Source of the DNA: Candidatus Nomurabacteria bacterium
Lineage (GTDB): Bacteria > Patescibacteriota > Minisyncoccia > Phycocordibacterales > UBA5272
DNA: 32,392 bases
Reading direction: 5' to 3'
NCBI GenBank assembly: GCA_029288775.1
Contig: JARIGQ010000006.1
Coordinates: forward strand, 128,120-160,511
The stretch's first letter is position 1. Every line of letters starts with the position of its first letter. The notes under the pieces were generated by a model. That model was not told the origin of the DNA, searched no databases, and was given only the letters and a program-made list of their open reading frames with translations. Positions 8,781 to 18,589 of the stretch are shown piece by piece. The position numbers were made by a program, and so were the translations under genes.

Positions 8781-9509
8781 ATGAAAGGCATTATTCTTGC
8801 CGGAGGTAAGGGCACTCGTCTCTATCCGCTTACTAAAATTACCTCCAAACAACTGCTTCCTGTCTACGATAGACAGATGATTTTTTATCCTCTCGCTACT
8901 CTCTTTCGATCCGGCATACAAGATATTCTTATTATCTCTATGACGGAACACCAGGATCAGTTCAAGGCCATCTTAGGAGACGGGGGCGAGTTTGGACTGC
9001 ATATTTCCTATGCTGTGCAGGATGAGGCTAAAGGTCTTGCGGAGGCATTCATTATAGGGGAATCGTTTATAGGTGAAGATAATGTGGCACTTATTTTAGG
9101 GGATAATATTTTTGAAGATGATTTCAGTGAAGATGTTAGGAGCTTTAAAAGAGGGGGAAGGATTTTTGCTAAAGAAGTAGTAGACCCTGAGCGGTTCGGA
9201 GTAGTAGCTTTTGATGCTTTAGGTAAAGTGCTTTCAATCGAAGAAAAGCCAAGGTTTCCTAAAAGTAACTATGCGGTTACGGGATTGTATGTTTATGATT
9301 CGCGCGTTGTTCAATTTGCAAAAGAGGTGATACCTAGTGCCCGCGGTGAACTCGAAATCGTAGACTTGCATAATAGATTTCATGAGCTTAATGAGCTTGA
9401 TGTAAAACTTTTCTCGGGAGCCTGGGAGGATGCGGGAACGTTTGATTCGCTTTTACGAGCGAGTCAAATAGCCAAGGATAAACTTGTTCACGTATTGCCA
9501 TGGAAGTAA
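8781..9509 (+). CDS. Sugar nucleotidyltransferase (glucose-1-phosphate thymidylyltransferase-like, short form)
   Basis: MKGIILAGGKGTRLYPLTKITSKQLLPVYDRQMIFYPL, LILGDNIF, EEKPRFPKSNYAVTGLYVYD, AWEDAGTFDSLL. Confidence 0.9.
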   Translation: MKGIILAGGKGTRLYPLTKITSKQLLPVYDRQMIFYPLATLFRSGIQDILIISMTEHQDQFKAILGDGGEFGLHISYAVQDEAKGLAEAFIIGESFIGEDNVALILGDNIFEDDFSEDVRSFKRGGRIFAKEVVDPERFGVVAFDALGKVLSIEEKPRFPKSNYAVTGLYVYDSRVVQFAKEVIPSARGELEIVDLHNRFHELNELDVKLFSGAWEDAGTFDSLLRASQIAKDKLVHVLPWK

Positions 9510-10528
9510 GTACCAACAACAGAATAGGGGCGGTAGTGGTTACATACGGGTCTCGCGTACATCTGCTCTCCAAGACTATAGAAGCGATTCTTAAAGATGT
9601 ACAGGTAGCGAAGCTTGTTGTTGTGGACAATGCTTCGTATCAAAAAGACGAACTCCGGGCATTAGTTGAGTTATATGGAGATAGGATAGAACTTATCTCC
9701 CATAAGCAAAATATTGGTTCTGCAGGTGGATTTGCCGCTGGTATACGCTTCATGCAGGGACAAGATGTTGATTTTATATATCTTTCTGATGACGATGTGA
9801 TTATAAGTGAGAATTTCGGTAAGCAGTTCATGCTTGCACGTAAAGTAATCGGGATGGAAAAGGTGGTATTACTTGCTCGTCGTGCTTCTTTTTGGGCTGG
9901 AACAGATGTGCATTATCGCCCCGAGACGGAACCGCGCCCGCGCAGGTATTTTAATATTTTTACATCCCGTATCATTATTGTTTTTTTGAAATCGCTTCTT
10001 GGAATAAAAGATGTTCATGGTGTTTATGAACCTGCTCGATTTTTCCCTATTATTCCCTCGCGAGGATGGGCGTATGCAGGGGTTCTGCTTCCTAAACAGG
10101 CTATTATGGAAGCTCCTCTTCCAGATGAAAGCCTGGGGCTCTATCTTGATGACATTGTGTATTCGTGGGGAGTGATAGATGCCGGATTTCCTTCATTTGC
10201 GCTTATGGAACCTCATCTGGAAGATTTGGAAATGACTCATGGTGGAAGTCATACATCAACCGGATTATTCTCGCCTTCGGTATCTTCAACCAAGATTTAC
10301 TATGAGACACGCAATCGGGTTCGTGTCTCACTTAAGTATGGAAAAGCGAATTCAGCTCTTCTTAAGATTCAGGTAATGGTATGGTATATAGCCGTATGTG
10401 TATTAGGTGTGATGCGTATCGGGCTACAGAGAGAGACGTTTGCAAAAATGAACCTTATTGGAGAAGCCTTGCGCGCTGGATTTGATCACACACGTCCAGT
10501 ACCAGAAGGAATTGCGGTGCGTATTTAA
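9500..10528 (+). CDS. Glycosyltransferase family 2, paralogue of 7738..8736
   Basis: VVVTYGSRV, VVDNASYQKDEL, NIGSAGGFAAGI, LSDDDV, LYLDDIVYSWGVIDAGF; starts inside the preceding ORF. Confidence 0.85.
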   Translation: MEVSTNNRIGAVVVTYGSRVHLLSKTIEAILKDVQVAKLVVVDNASYQKDELRALVELYGDRIELISHKQNIGSAGGFAAGIRFMQGQDVDFIYLSDDDVIISENFGKQFMLARKVIGMEKVVLLARRASFWAGTDVHYRPETEPRPRRYFNIFTSRIIIVFLKSLLGIKDVHGVYEPARFFPIIPSRGWAYAGVLLPKQAIMEAPLPDESLGLYLDDIVYSWGVIDAGFPSFALMEPHLEDLEMTHGGSHTSTGLFSPSVSSTKIYYETRNRVRVSLKYGKANSALLKIQVMVWYIAVCVLGVMRIGLQRETFAKMNLIGEALRAGFDHTRPVPEGIAVRI

Positions 10529-11307
10529 GCGGCAATAATACTGTTTCCAAAATGTTCGTTTTGAATGGACGAAGCAAAATCTTCTCTTTTTTGACGAACA
10601 ATGCGAGGGACGTATATACGCTCTCGAATAACTTTTCTTCGGCGTGCAATATTTTGTACTCGGTCTGCTGTGTAAGTGAGTGGAGTATTGAGGTTGATAA
10701 GGGCTTGCGCAGCTTCACGGGTTACAAGATAACATCCCGCTAGATATTGGTCACGCATCAGGCGTGCTAGTCTTTGTTTCTCAATCCATATACACACTAT
10801 ATTTCGAACACCCCAAAGTAAGCTCAATATATTTGCTGCAATACCTTTAAGGATAAGCAATGGGAGTTTATGGAGGGCAGGTTTGCTCTTTCTGAGCAGG
10901 AACCACCATAGGTATATTCCTTGCATACCTACCGGACCGTAATTGAATTGAACATAGGACCACTCACTTGATGCACCTAATGTGTATTCAAGGGCAGGGA
11001 CAAAGGTATTGTGAAGCACTACGTCGTCTTCCATAATAAGCCCATATGGTTTACCCGAATCAAGAAACGCTTGCAGGGCCCTGCGATGAGATAGAGCGCA
11101 TCCTTTTTCCGGAGCAGAAAGAGGCCTTCCATGTTCTTTGATTGCTCTTTGCTCGTCATATTCATCATTAAAGGCAAAGGTTCTCCCGTCCACTGCTGTA
11201 AGTACCGTAAACGGAATTTTGTAGCGAGTAAGTTGGCTCTCCATGAATGCTTTTCTTTCGGTGTCTTGGGAGAGATTGATTACTATTGTGTGAAGAGATG
11301 ACCACAT
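10525..11307 (-). CDS. Glycosyltransferase family 25 (LPS-biosynthesis type)
   Basis: HTIVINLSQDTERKAFMESQL, CALSHRRALQAFL, LIMEDDVVL, YLAGCYLVTREAAQAL; ATG at 11307 follows the upstream gene's stop. Confidence 0.8.
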   Translation of the reverse strand: MWSSLHTIVINLSQDTERKAFMESQLTRYKIPFTVLTAVDGRTFAFNDEYDEQRAIKEHGRPLSAPEKGCALSHRRALQAFLDSGKPYGLIMEDDVVLHNTFVPALEYTLGASSEWSYVQFNYGPVGMQGIYLWWFLLRKSKPALHKLPLLILKGIAANILSLLWGVRNIVCIWIEKQRLARLMRDQYLAGCYLVTREAAQALINLNTPLTYTADRVQNIARRRKVIRERIYVPRIVRQKREDFASSIQNEHFGNSIIAA

Positions 11308-11308
11308 A

Positions 11309-12223
11309 TTATTTTTTGATCGTAGCATAATACAGAGGCCCAAAGATATCCCATTTAAGAAAATGCTCTCGGCTTTCTTTGGTGTAGGCTCCAGTAAGTC
11401 CATGGCCTATATCATGAGCAAGAATACCTTTTTTGGAAAGGTCATAAATCATAGCTTTCCCAGCCGGGCCACAGGCCATAAAGATAACCGTATGCGGAGT
11501 AATGTACTTTTCTATATTCTTTATAGTGGCATCGTATACTTCAAACGTATTTTTCTCTGGAGTTTCTATGCTGGAAAAGGAACGGGCGTGTTTGAAAAAA
11601 TAAGCACTATGGGGTTGTGTCTGTCTAATAACTTCCGCATTAGACACAAGAAGTACATCTTTTTGGTCGGAAAGTGCCTGCATAAAGGGTATAGAAGTAT
11701 TGTCTATATAGAAATAGGAACCATTGAAGTATTTTGGCTTTTTCGGGAACCACATACTGTAGAGTATTTTGGCTGGCATCCATAAATATTTGAAGCCTTC
11801 TTTGTGGAGGGTACGATTATCAATTACCACATAGGGTGGCAGTCCTAAGATATACGGTGCGGTATCACTATAGTTTTCAATAGCTTCCATCCACATCGAA
11901 GTAAGCTGCGTATTTTTCTTTTCATATGCCAAATCACGCGTCCCTAAAAGAAGCGTGAATTCTCCATCCTGAAGACGAAGGGTTGAGCGTGATTTTGCCG
12001 CTTCCACGAATTCCTCATCAGACATAAAAGTAACTTGTTCCTTATAGGCGCCTTGATGAATGCTAGTTACGTATTTGAAGAGGTATGGCAGATTGTTTCG
12101 GTAGCGAATAAAAAAGTTACCAGCCTTTCCGATAAAATAAGGAAGTCGTTTCCGAAGAGGAATCTGATGTGCTGGAAGTGTGGCAGAATTGAGATCGAGT
12201 GGATTAGGATTTTCGGAGTACAT
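11309..12223 (-). CDS. GT-D fold (DUF1792 / SP_1767-like) glycosyltransferase
   Basis: STLRLQDGEFTLLLG, YILGLPPYV, CGPAGKAMIYDLSKKGILAHDIGHG resemble GT-D family motifs. Start could be 12301 or 12223. Confidence 0.6.
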   Translation of the reverse strand: MYSENPNPLDLNSATLPAHQIPLRKRLPYFIGKAGNFFIRYRNNLPYLFKYVTSIHQGAYKEQVTFMSDEEFVEAAKSRSTLRLQDGEFTLLLGTRDLAYEKKNTQLTSMWMEAIENYSDTAPYILGLPPYVVIDNRTLHKEGFKYLWMPAKILYSMWFPKKPKYFNGSYFYIDNTSIPFMQALSDQKDVLLVSNAEVIRQTQPHSAYFFKHARSFSSIETPEKNTFEVYDATIKNIEKYITPHTVIFMACGPAGKAMIYDLSKKGILAHDIGHGLTGAYTKESREHFLKWDIFGPLYYATIKK

Positions 12224-12974
12224 AGATATGAATGTTACCGTTACTCCTTTTAAGGAGTGTGAGGGGAGAGATAAGGATAAGGAGAAGTGTTTTGAGCACA
12301 ACGTTTAAAGCGCGGAGTAGGGAAAAAGTTTTGAGAGTAGAAAAGATTTCATTACGATTGGACGAAAAACGAGCACCCCACGCATTACGGTTATAATCTT
12401 GTTTGTGTACAACCAATCCAGCATTGTGTACATGAAACAAAAAGATATGCTGCGGGAGAAGAGTGATATGTCCAGAGCCTATAAGATCTGCTTGGGTGAA
12501 AAAAGAAAGAGTGCTTTGGATAAAAAAGGAAGCACGAGAGGGACCGCTTTCTATATTAGGTGTAGTTACAATGAGTTTTCCTGATGGTGCTAAGCACATG
12601 GAAACATTTCTTAAAAAATGAGCAGGGTTCTCCAGGTGCTCTATAAGCTCAATTGCAATAATAAGGTCATAGGTTCCTATATCCGAAAAATTATAATTAA
12701 GATCACGTTCCAGAAATGTTGTACCTTGAGCCCGGAAAAAATCGGGACGGAAATCGACTGAAGTTACATTGGTGAATCCATGATCTACAAGTCTCTGATC
12801 AAATGCTCCACTCCCGGAACCCAACACAAGGATACGGGTATTTTTTGCTTCCTTTTCTACGTAAGTAAAACTCCTTTCATGGAGAAAGAGATCACAAAAC
12901 ATTGGAATCCCTTTATAGGTATTTGTTGCCCCTGAGCGTTCGCGCCCTTTATTTCCTTGAAGTTCTTTAAGCAT
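12204..12974 (-). CDS. Class I SAM-dependent methyltransferase
   Basis: ILVLGSGSGAFDQRLVDHGFTNVTSVDFRPDFF, DLIIAIELIEHLENPAHFLRN, PSGKLIVTTPN. Confidence 0.85.
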   Translation of the reverse strand: MLKELQGNKGRERSGATNTYKGIPMFCDLFLHERSFTYVEKEAKNTRILVLGSGSGAFDQRLVDHGFTNVTSVDFRPDFFRAQGTTFLERDLNYNFSDIGTYDLIIAIELIEHLENPAHFLRNVSMCLAPSGKLIVTTPNIESGPSRASFFIQSTLSFFTQADLIGSGHITLLPQHIFLFHVHNAGLVVHKQDYNRNAWGARFSSNRNEIFSTLKTFSLLRALNVVLKTLLLILISPLTLLKRSNGNIHIYVLRKS

Positions 12975-14262
12975 GGTGATGGGAGGTAAATATGTTTTGT
13001 AAGTGTGTTCGGGAAGCTTTAAAACAGAAAGGAACTAAAGGGGTAATTGTATAAGCTATGACAGTAGCCCAAGCGGCTCCAACTATTCCATAATAAGGAA
13101 TAAGCCATAGATTTAATGCTATATTGATCACAGCGGGGACAACATTAGTAATAATGAGCATGGAGCGATTATCTTCTGTGAAAAGAATATTCATAACATA
13201 AATTCCTAAAAAGGTTCCTACTATAGACCATGCATATATTCGAAGGGAAGCTGTGCCGGCAATAAATTCATGGCCAAATATATGTTCCATAAGAAATGGA
13301 GCAAAAAAAGAAGTAAGGCCGGCGAGAATAATTCCTGAAATAAGAAGCACCATAAAAAGGCGAAACATGCGAATACGATATAACGCTGGGGAAGCATGTC
13401 GCGCATTAAGAATTGCCGGGTAAAGCCCACCTGTAAGCATTCCAGGAACTATGTTCCACATATCCACTAGCCGAACGCCGGAACTGTATAGCCCCACAGC
13501 ATATGCATCAATCATGTGGCGAATAAAAATTTGATCGATACGAGCATAAATAAGCGTGAAGAAACTTGCAAGTGCAGTCGCAAACCCAGTTTTTAAAATA
13601 ACAGGAGTATACCGAGATGAGTATTTCCAGGTTTTCATACTTCTGCGTCCGTATTTTTTATATGCCACAAGAAGAAGCATGGCATAGAGTGCTTGTTCTA
13701 GGACACTAATACTTGCCAGCCAAAGCACTCCTTTACCGCTCACAAGGACACCTACTTTTCCTATGCTTATAATTACCCACACGATCATGGTGATGATGGA
13801 AGGGATTTTAGATTCTGCACGCGCGTAAAATTCCTGCTGAAGGAGCTGAAAGACACCTAGTATAAAAGTGAGAGAAAGAATAAGAATCAGTAGACTGGAA
13901 AGATATCCTGAAGAAGAGGTGAAAGCAACAATGCTTACAACAAAGACGGTACCTATAGCTAGTATGAAGTTAAGGCGCAAAGCCGTACCCATGATCAAAT
14001 TATCTTCTTCAGGGTGCTTAATGAGTTCACGCTGAAGGACATTTCCAATACCCAGAGAGGCTAAGGGGGCAAAAACACCAATCACAGCAAAAGCATAATC
14101 GAGTTCTCCAAAATTGGTAGGACCAAGCACGCGGGCGATATAGAGGGTGGTGAGGAAAGAGACACCCATTGTAAATATACGCGAAAAAAGCATCCACGAT
14201 ACGTTTTTGGAGTATCTGATAAACCCTGGGTGATTCCGTAGGCGCTTTAGATGAGTTTGCAT
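12967..14262 (-). CDS. Polysaccharide flippase (Wzx / oligosaccharide flippase family)
   Basis: FSRIFTMGVSFLTTLYIARVLGPTNFGELDYAFAVIGVFAPLASLGI, about 12 hydrophobic segments. Confidence 0.85.
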   Translation of the reverse strand: MQTHLKRLRNHPGFIRYSKNVSWMLFSRIFTMGVSFLTTLYIARVLGPTNFGELDYAFAVIGVFAPLASLGIGNVLQRELIKHPEEDNLIMGTALRLNFILAIGTVFVVSIVAFTSSSGYLSSLLILILSLTFILGVFQLLQQEFYARAESKIPSIITMIVWVIISIGKVGVLVSGKGVLWLASISVLEQALYAMLLLVAYKKYGRRSMKTWKYSSRYTPVILKTGFATALASFFTLIYARIDQIFIRHMIDAYAVGLYSSGVRLVDMWNIVPGMLTGGLYPAILNARHASPALYRIRMFRLFMVLLISGIILAGLTSFFAPFLMEHIFGHEFIAGTASLRIYAWSIVGTFLGIYVMNILFTEDNRSMLIITNVVPAVINIALNLWLIPYYGIVGAAWATVIAYTITPLVPFCFKASRTHLQNIFTSHHHA

Positions 14263-14287
14263 GGTTTCAGGTTTGATACTAGCATTT

Positions 14288-15070
14288 CTAGCCTTTTTTT
14301 CTAATTGCTTTGTAGAAAGTTACAATTATGCGCCCCAACATATATATGAAGAATGTAGGATGATACCATAGTCCTCGCTGTACTCCTTCTGTAAATAGTA
14401 GACCGGCATCTTCCAGCTTTTGTTGTAATCTCCTTTTTCTGAAATTCAGGCCATTATGGTCATATCCTCCGCTTATGGTGGAATTATGATCGTGGTAAAA
14501 CATCTTATTTGTCAGTGCAAGCTCATAGAAAAAGATCCACTCTTCTCCTTGCTTAATGAAACGCGAGAATCTCAGTTTATGAAGGAGGGAGGTGCGAATA
14601 CAGTGGGTAGCATCGCCGCGAAAACGTTTTAAGATAAGATAATCCCAAATGTACGAATACTTCTTATCAGAAGTGTTTGCTCGCGTAAGCGGTGTTCCAT
14701 CTTTAAGAGCGCGATTGGTAACAAACCACTGCAAAGAAGGGTGGGTGGTAATAAGTTCTGCAAATATTTCTAGAGCATCCGGAGCAAAGTAATCATCATC
14801 ATCAAGAAAAATAATCCATTTTGAATCCGCCGAAACATGATCAAGGCCTGTGTTCCGTGCTGCATTAACTCCTTGATTGGTACGATGGATATGATAGCGG
14901 ATTCGTGAATCATTAATATGAGCGCTAAATGCCGCATATCCTTCATCTTGAGGTGAATCGTTGACTATAATAAGTTCCCAATCTTTGTAGGTTTGAGCTT
15001 GCACGGAAGCAACTGCTCGCGCAAGTTCTTGCGGGCGTTTATAGGTAGGAGTGATAATAGAAAACCGCAT
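14288..15070 (-). CDS. Glycosyltransferase family 2
   Basis: FSIITPTYKRPQELARAVASVQAQTYKDWELIIVNDSPQDEG, GVNAARNTGLDH, WIIFLDDDDYFAPDAL. Confidence 0.9.
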   Translation of the reverse strand: MRFSIITPTYKRPQELARAVASVQAQTYKDWELIIVNDSPQDEGYAAFSAHINDSRIRYHIHRTNQGVNAARNTGLDHVSADSKWIIFLDDDDYFAPDALEIFAELITTHPSLQWFVTNRALKDGTPLTRANTSDKKYSYIWDYLILKRFRGDATHCIRTSLLHKLRFSRFIKQGEEWIFFYELALTNKMFYHDHNSTISGGYDHNGLNFRKRRLQQKLEDAGLLFTEGVQRGLWYHPTFFIYMLGRIIVTFYKAIRKKG

Positions 15071-15072
15071 AA

Positions 15073-15774
15073 TTAAATGAAGCCGAGGAGCTTTTTAAGA
15101 AATGCCTTAATGCCTAGTATTTCAGCAATACGTTTGCCATAAGCATGAATACCTAGCTTTTTAAAAAGCTTATTAAGCGGATGTCCCCACGAGTAATTCC
15201 ATAAATGGATTCCTATAACCTCCGTAGGAAGAGCCTGCCCTTTATAGTTTTTAATAGTTTCTATGTCATAGGGATAAAATGTCTGCTTGGGGTAGACGGT
15301 AATGCTTGCCCGTAGTTCTGGAGAAAGAGTCCGATAGATAGCGGTCATGATGCGAGGAATTGTCTCAGGTTGTGGATTTGTACCGTAGTATGCCAAACAG
15401 GCGCGCACGAAGGGGTGGCCTGCTTCAGCTCCGAGATAGGCAGCATTTAAAACACCCTCTGATTCTTCTCCTACAGAGCATGAAGCTGCTCTGCATTGTT
15501 CTAGAGATTGAAGGAGAAGCATATCTGTATCAAGATAAAACCCCCCGTGTTCATTGAGGATAGATAAACGCGCGTAGTCCGATACGAATGCCCACTTTTT
15601 CTGCCTATACATGGTATCGGCATAGGGGTGGTTTTCTATCGGAAAATTGGATTCATTCCATTCTTTAATTTCAAAAGTAGGGCAGGTGCGTTTCCAGCTT
15701 TCAATACAGGTAAGGACAAGGGGCGGTTTAGCACCCTTGCCAAACCAGCAATAATGTATCGTTTTAGGAATCAT
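15073..15774 (-). CDS. Glycosyltransferase with DXD motif (GT32 / capsular-polysaccharide synthesis type)
   Basis: MIPKTIHYCWFGKGAKPPL, WAFVSDYARLSILNEHGGFYLDTDML, LGAEAGHPFV. Confidence 0.85.
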   Translation of the reverse strand: MIPKTIHYCWFGKGAKPPLVLTCIESWKRTCPTFEIKEWNESNFPIENHPYADTMYRQKKWAFVSDYARLSILNEHGGFYLDTDMLLLQSLEQCRAASCSVGEESEGVLNAAYLGAEAGHPFVRACLAYYGTNPQPETIPRIMTAIYRTLSPELRASITVYPKQTFYPYDIETIKNYKGQALPTEVIGIHLWNYSWGHPLNKLFKKLGIHAYGKRIAEILGIKAFLKKLLGFI

Positions 15775-15808
15775 GCGTACCCTCAGTATACCACTGCAGG
15801 AGTTTCCT

Positions 15809-16723
15809 TTATGGTTTAATTAAAGAGGCGAGTATCTTTGAAAAACGCTCTGCACCAGCTGCGCTTAGATGAAAACTATCTCTCCAGTTTTCTTCGTTTT
15901 TAAGAGAGGGTGTAGCGTCAACGGTGGAAAGATCTATCACTTCCGTAATTCCGTGAGCAAACAAATCTTCGCGAAGCCGTTTTTGTTCCGTAGAGTTGTA
16001 GCCAACGTTTTGGTATGTCGGAGGAAAGACAACAATAAGGCGAATATGATGCGCGTCGGCTAACTCTTTAATCTTTAACAGAGCCTGAGCATTAAGACTG
16101 CTCGGGTCATACTGATAGTTCGCAAATTGCGGAGTGGTATCCAGTTTCTCTGGAGAGCTTGGAAGCCCGACAAAGCCTGTCTCCTCTCCTTGCGAGTTTC
16201 GTTTGAGAAAATTATAGGTAATGTTGAGAATTTTTCGGTTGAATCGATATAAGCCAAATGAATACTTAAAAATTTCTGCTGGTCCCATTGTGTTTACGTA
16301 TGATCGCACAAGGGGAGTATCGTAGGGATACATACGTTTAAGTTGCTCTATGGTGTCGTCTTTTTGATCAGGCCCAAGTTCAAACAAATCTGCTTGAACG
16401 ATGAGTGTCTGTGGGTCTACGTGATGTGAAAGGAGTACATCGAGTACCAAGAGTGCATTCAATGGTTTTGAGCCATTAATACCTAGGTTATATCCCTTGC
16501 CAAGAAAAGATAAAGCAGCAGGATCTATGCTATTTTTTGCTCGTGATGATCCCAGGATGAGTACATTGTATTCGTGCGGATGCTGGATGACATAATTGAT
16601 ACTCCCTCCACTTTGTCCGGAGATTGTTCGATTAAATATAGGCATAAAGAGTAGCGTGAACACGCGGTCACTCACGAGAACCAAGGCAAAGATGAAAGTG
16701 ATATGAATAAAAATCTTGGTCAT
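15809..16723 (-). CDS. SGNH-hydrolase-like membrane-anchored protein paired with MBOAT
   Basis: N-terminal TM; NVLILGSSRAKNSIDP (block I-like) and WRDSFHLSAAGAERFSKIL (DxxH block V-like); ATG 16723 immediately after MBOAT stop. Confidence 0.6.
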   Translation of the reverse strand: MTKIFIHITFIFALVLVSDRVFTLLFMPIFNRTISGQSGGSINYVIQHPHEYNVLILGSSRAKNSIDPAALSFLGKGYNLGINGSKPLNALLVLDVLLSHHVDPQTLIVQADLFELGPDQKDDTIEQLKRMYPYDTPLVRSYVNTMGPAEIFKYSFGLYRFNRKILNITYNFLKRNSQGEETGFVGLPSSPEKLDTTPQFANYQYDPSSLNAQALLKIKELADAHHIRLIVVFPPTYQNVGYNSTEQKRLREDLFAHGITEVIDLSTVDATPSLKNEENWRDSFHLSAAGAERFSKILASLIKP

Positions 16724-16724
16724 A

Positions 16725-18149
16725 TTAAAATTGGAAGTAGATAAATCCGGTTCCGCCAATTTGTCCAAAAGCGAGAATGAAAAGCAGGCATATGCATGCT
16801 ATGCCGGAAAGATACACAGATCCTTTACGTAGTGCGTAGATGGACTCGAAAGAATAGTTTCGAAAGACAAACCATTCCGAAAGTATGAGCATGAATACAG
16901 TGAGGAGGATGGTTCCAAACGTGGTGGTGTCTAATAAGGAGAGTGTATGAAAGGAAAAGTCTTGGACTATCTTAGAAAGAATATACAACGCTTGATGAAC
17001 TGTTGCTGAACGGAAGAAAATAAAGCTTAGGGAAACAAAGAAATATACAGCAAGACTTTGGAAGGGTAGTAGTATGTTCCTGGTTAAGGAAGAACGATTT
17101 TTCCATATTCCTTTTGCCAGTAACTCTACTACAAGATAGAAACCATGAAGCATGCCAAAAATGATAAAGGTCCAATTGGCTCCATGCCACAGCCCTATCA
17201 AGGTAAAAGTAATGAATGTACTAAAGGCTATTTTGTATTTTGAAATCCTTCCTAAGTTAAGGACGAGAGGATAGTACAGATAATCTTTTAACCAGCTTGA
17301 GAGTGAAATATGCCATCTTCTCCAGAATTCGGTAATGCTGGTTGAAAAATAAGGTGTCTGGAAATTTTCATTGAATCGAAGTCCTAATGTGCGCGCAATT
17401 CCGATTGCCATGTCAGAGTATCCAGAAAAATCGGCATAGATTTGGAGGGAAAAAAGAAGCGTTGCAAGCGCAAGGGTTGCACCTGAATGCAGTTCATAAT
17501 GAGAGTAGACCGCATCCACATATAATCCAATGCTGTCCGCTACAACTATTTTTTTGAATAACCCATAGAAAAAGCGGCTCAGGCCAATGATAAAATCAGC
17601 TTCAAGAGGGGTGTAACTAAAAGGTAATGTAAGTTGAGGTAAAAGATGAGCCCCGCGTTCTATGGGGCCGGCTACGAGTTGCGGGAACATCATTACATAA
17701 TTTGCGTAGATAAGCAGATTACGCTCGGCGGGAATCTTTTTCCAATAGACATCGAGGACATAGCTAAGACTTTGAAAGGTGTGAAAGGAGAGGCCTATTG
17801 GTAGAATGATGTCCCAGTGGTGAAAAGAAAATCCTAAAGAATTGAGATTGTCAGTGAAAAAATTATGGTATTTAAAAATAAAAAGTACGGCACAGGTATT
17901 GAGGAGTGCCGCAACGAGTATAATTTTCTTTCGGGTAGGATGGTGAGATGAGCGGGAAATACCATGTGCTGCACTATAGTCTAGGAGAATGAGTACAAAA
18001 AGAACAAGTAAATATTTAGGGATGAACCAGGCATAGAAAATGCAACTGGCAATAAAAAGGGTAAGGTGGCGATATATTCCTTGAGTGGTGTAAAAAACTA
18101 GGAATGTTGGGACGAAGAAGATTAAGAAAGCGAAGGAATTGAAAAGCAT
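16725..18149 (-). CDS. MBOAT family O-acyltransferase (AlgI/DltB-like)
   Basis: MLFNSFAFLIFFVPTF, LPIGLSFHTFQSLSYVLDVYW, MMFPQLVAGPIERG, FSGYSDMAIGIARTLGLRFNENFQTPYFSTSITEFWRRWHISLSSWLKDYLYYPL, LIGLWHGANWTF. Confidence 0.95.
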   Translation of the reverse strand: MLFNSFAFLIFFVPTFLVFYTTQGIYRHLTLFIASCIFYAWFIPKYLLVLFVLILLDYSAAHGISRSSHHPTRKKIILVAALLNTCAVLFIFKYHNFFTDNLNSLGFSFHHWDIILPIGLSFHTFQSLSYVLDVYWKKIPAERNLLIYANYVMMFPQLVAGPIERGAHLLPQLTLPFSYTPLEADFIIGLSRFFYGLFKKIVVADSIGLYVDAVYSHYELHSGATLALATLLFSLQIYADFSGYSDMAIGIARTLGLRFNENFQTPYFSTSITEFWRRWHISLSSWLKDYLYYPLVLNLGRISKYKIAFSTFITFTLIGLWHGANWTFIIFGMLHGFYLVVELLAKGIWKNRSSLTRNILLPFQSLAVYFFVSLSFIFFRSATVHQALYILSKIVQDFSFHTLSLLDTTTFGTILLTVFMLILSEWFVFRNYSFESIYALRKGSVYLSGIACICLLFILAFGQIGGTGFIYFQF

Positions 18150-18203
18150 ACTACAGCCGCGAGCTTAATCTAGATAGGATATACTCCAGTGTACCACATT
18201 GCC

Positions 18204-18569
18204 ATGTTTTCCTTTTTTCACAACAAAGCTCCTGCGGCGGGAATAGATCTAGTAGAAAACTCCCGTTTTTCTTCTTTTAAAGCTAATCAGGAACACCCTT
18301 TTTTACAGAAAGTTTTTTCTCCTGAGGAGCTTTCATATTGCTTTTCTTATAGTGATCCTGTACCCCATCTTTCAGGTACGTTTGCTGCAAAGGAAGCCGT
18401 GAGTAAAGCCCTAGGTGTATCCAAGTACCCTTTTGCGGAAGTGCTTATTATTCGTGATTCTCAAGGAAAACCTGACGCCTTTCATAAGGGAAAGAAGTTA
18501 CCTCTTTCGCTTTCTATTTCCCATACAGATACCCATGCTTGTGCAATTGCTGTAGGGGTAGTTTTATGA
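18204..18569 (+). CDS. acpS: Holo-[acyl-carrier-protein] synthase (4'-phosphopantetheinyl transferase, AcpS-like)
   Basis: GIDLVENSRF, GTFAAKEAVSKALG, LSLSISHTDTHACAIAV. Alternative GTG start at 18189. Confidence 0.85.
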   Translation: MFSFFHNKAPAAGIDLVENSRFSSFKANQEHPFLQKVFSPEELSYCFSYSDPVPHLSGTFAAKEAVSKALGVSKYPFAEVLIIRDSQGKPDAFHKGKKLPLSLSISHTDTHACAIAVGVVL

Positions 18570-18589
18570 TACCGTAAAGGAAAATCGCT

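Noticed and set aside
8781-9509. Naming the nucleotidyltransferase rfbA/rmlA outright
   Set aside because: Short form and no rmlBCD in the window; nucleotide and sugar specificity cannot be read from sequence by eye.
11363-11785. Plus-strand 140-aa ORF
   Set aside because: Antisense to the well-supported GT-D-like gene; no recognisable motifs.
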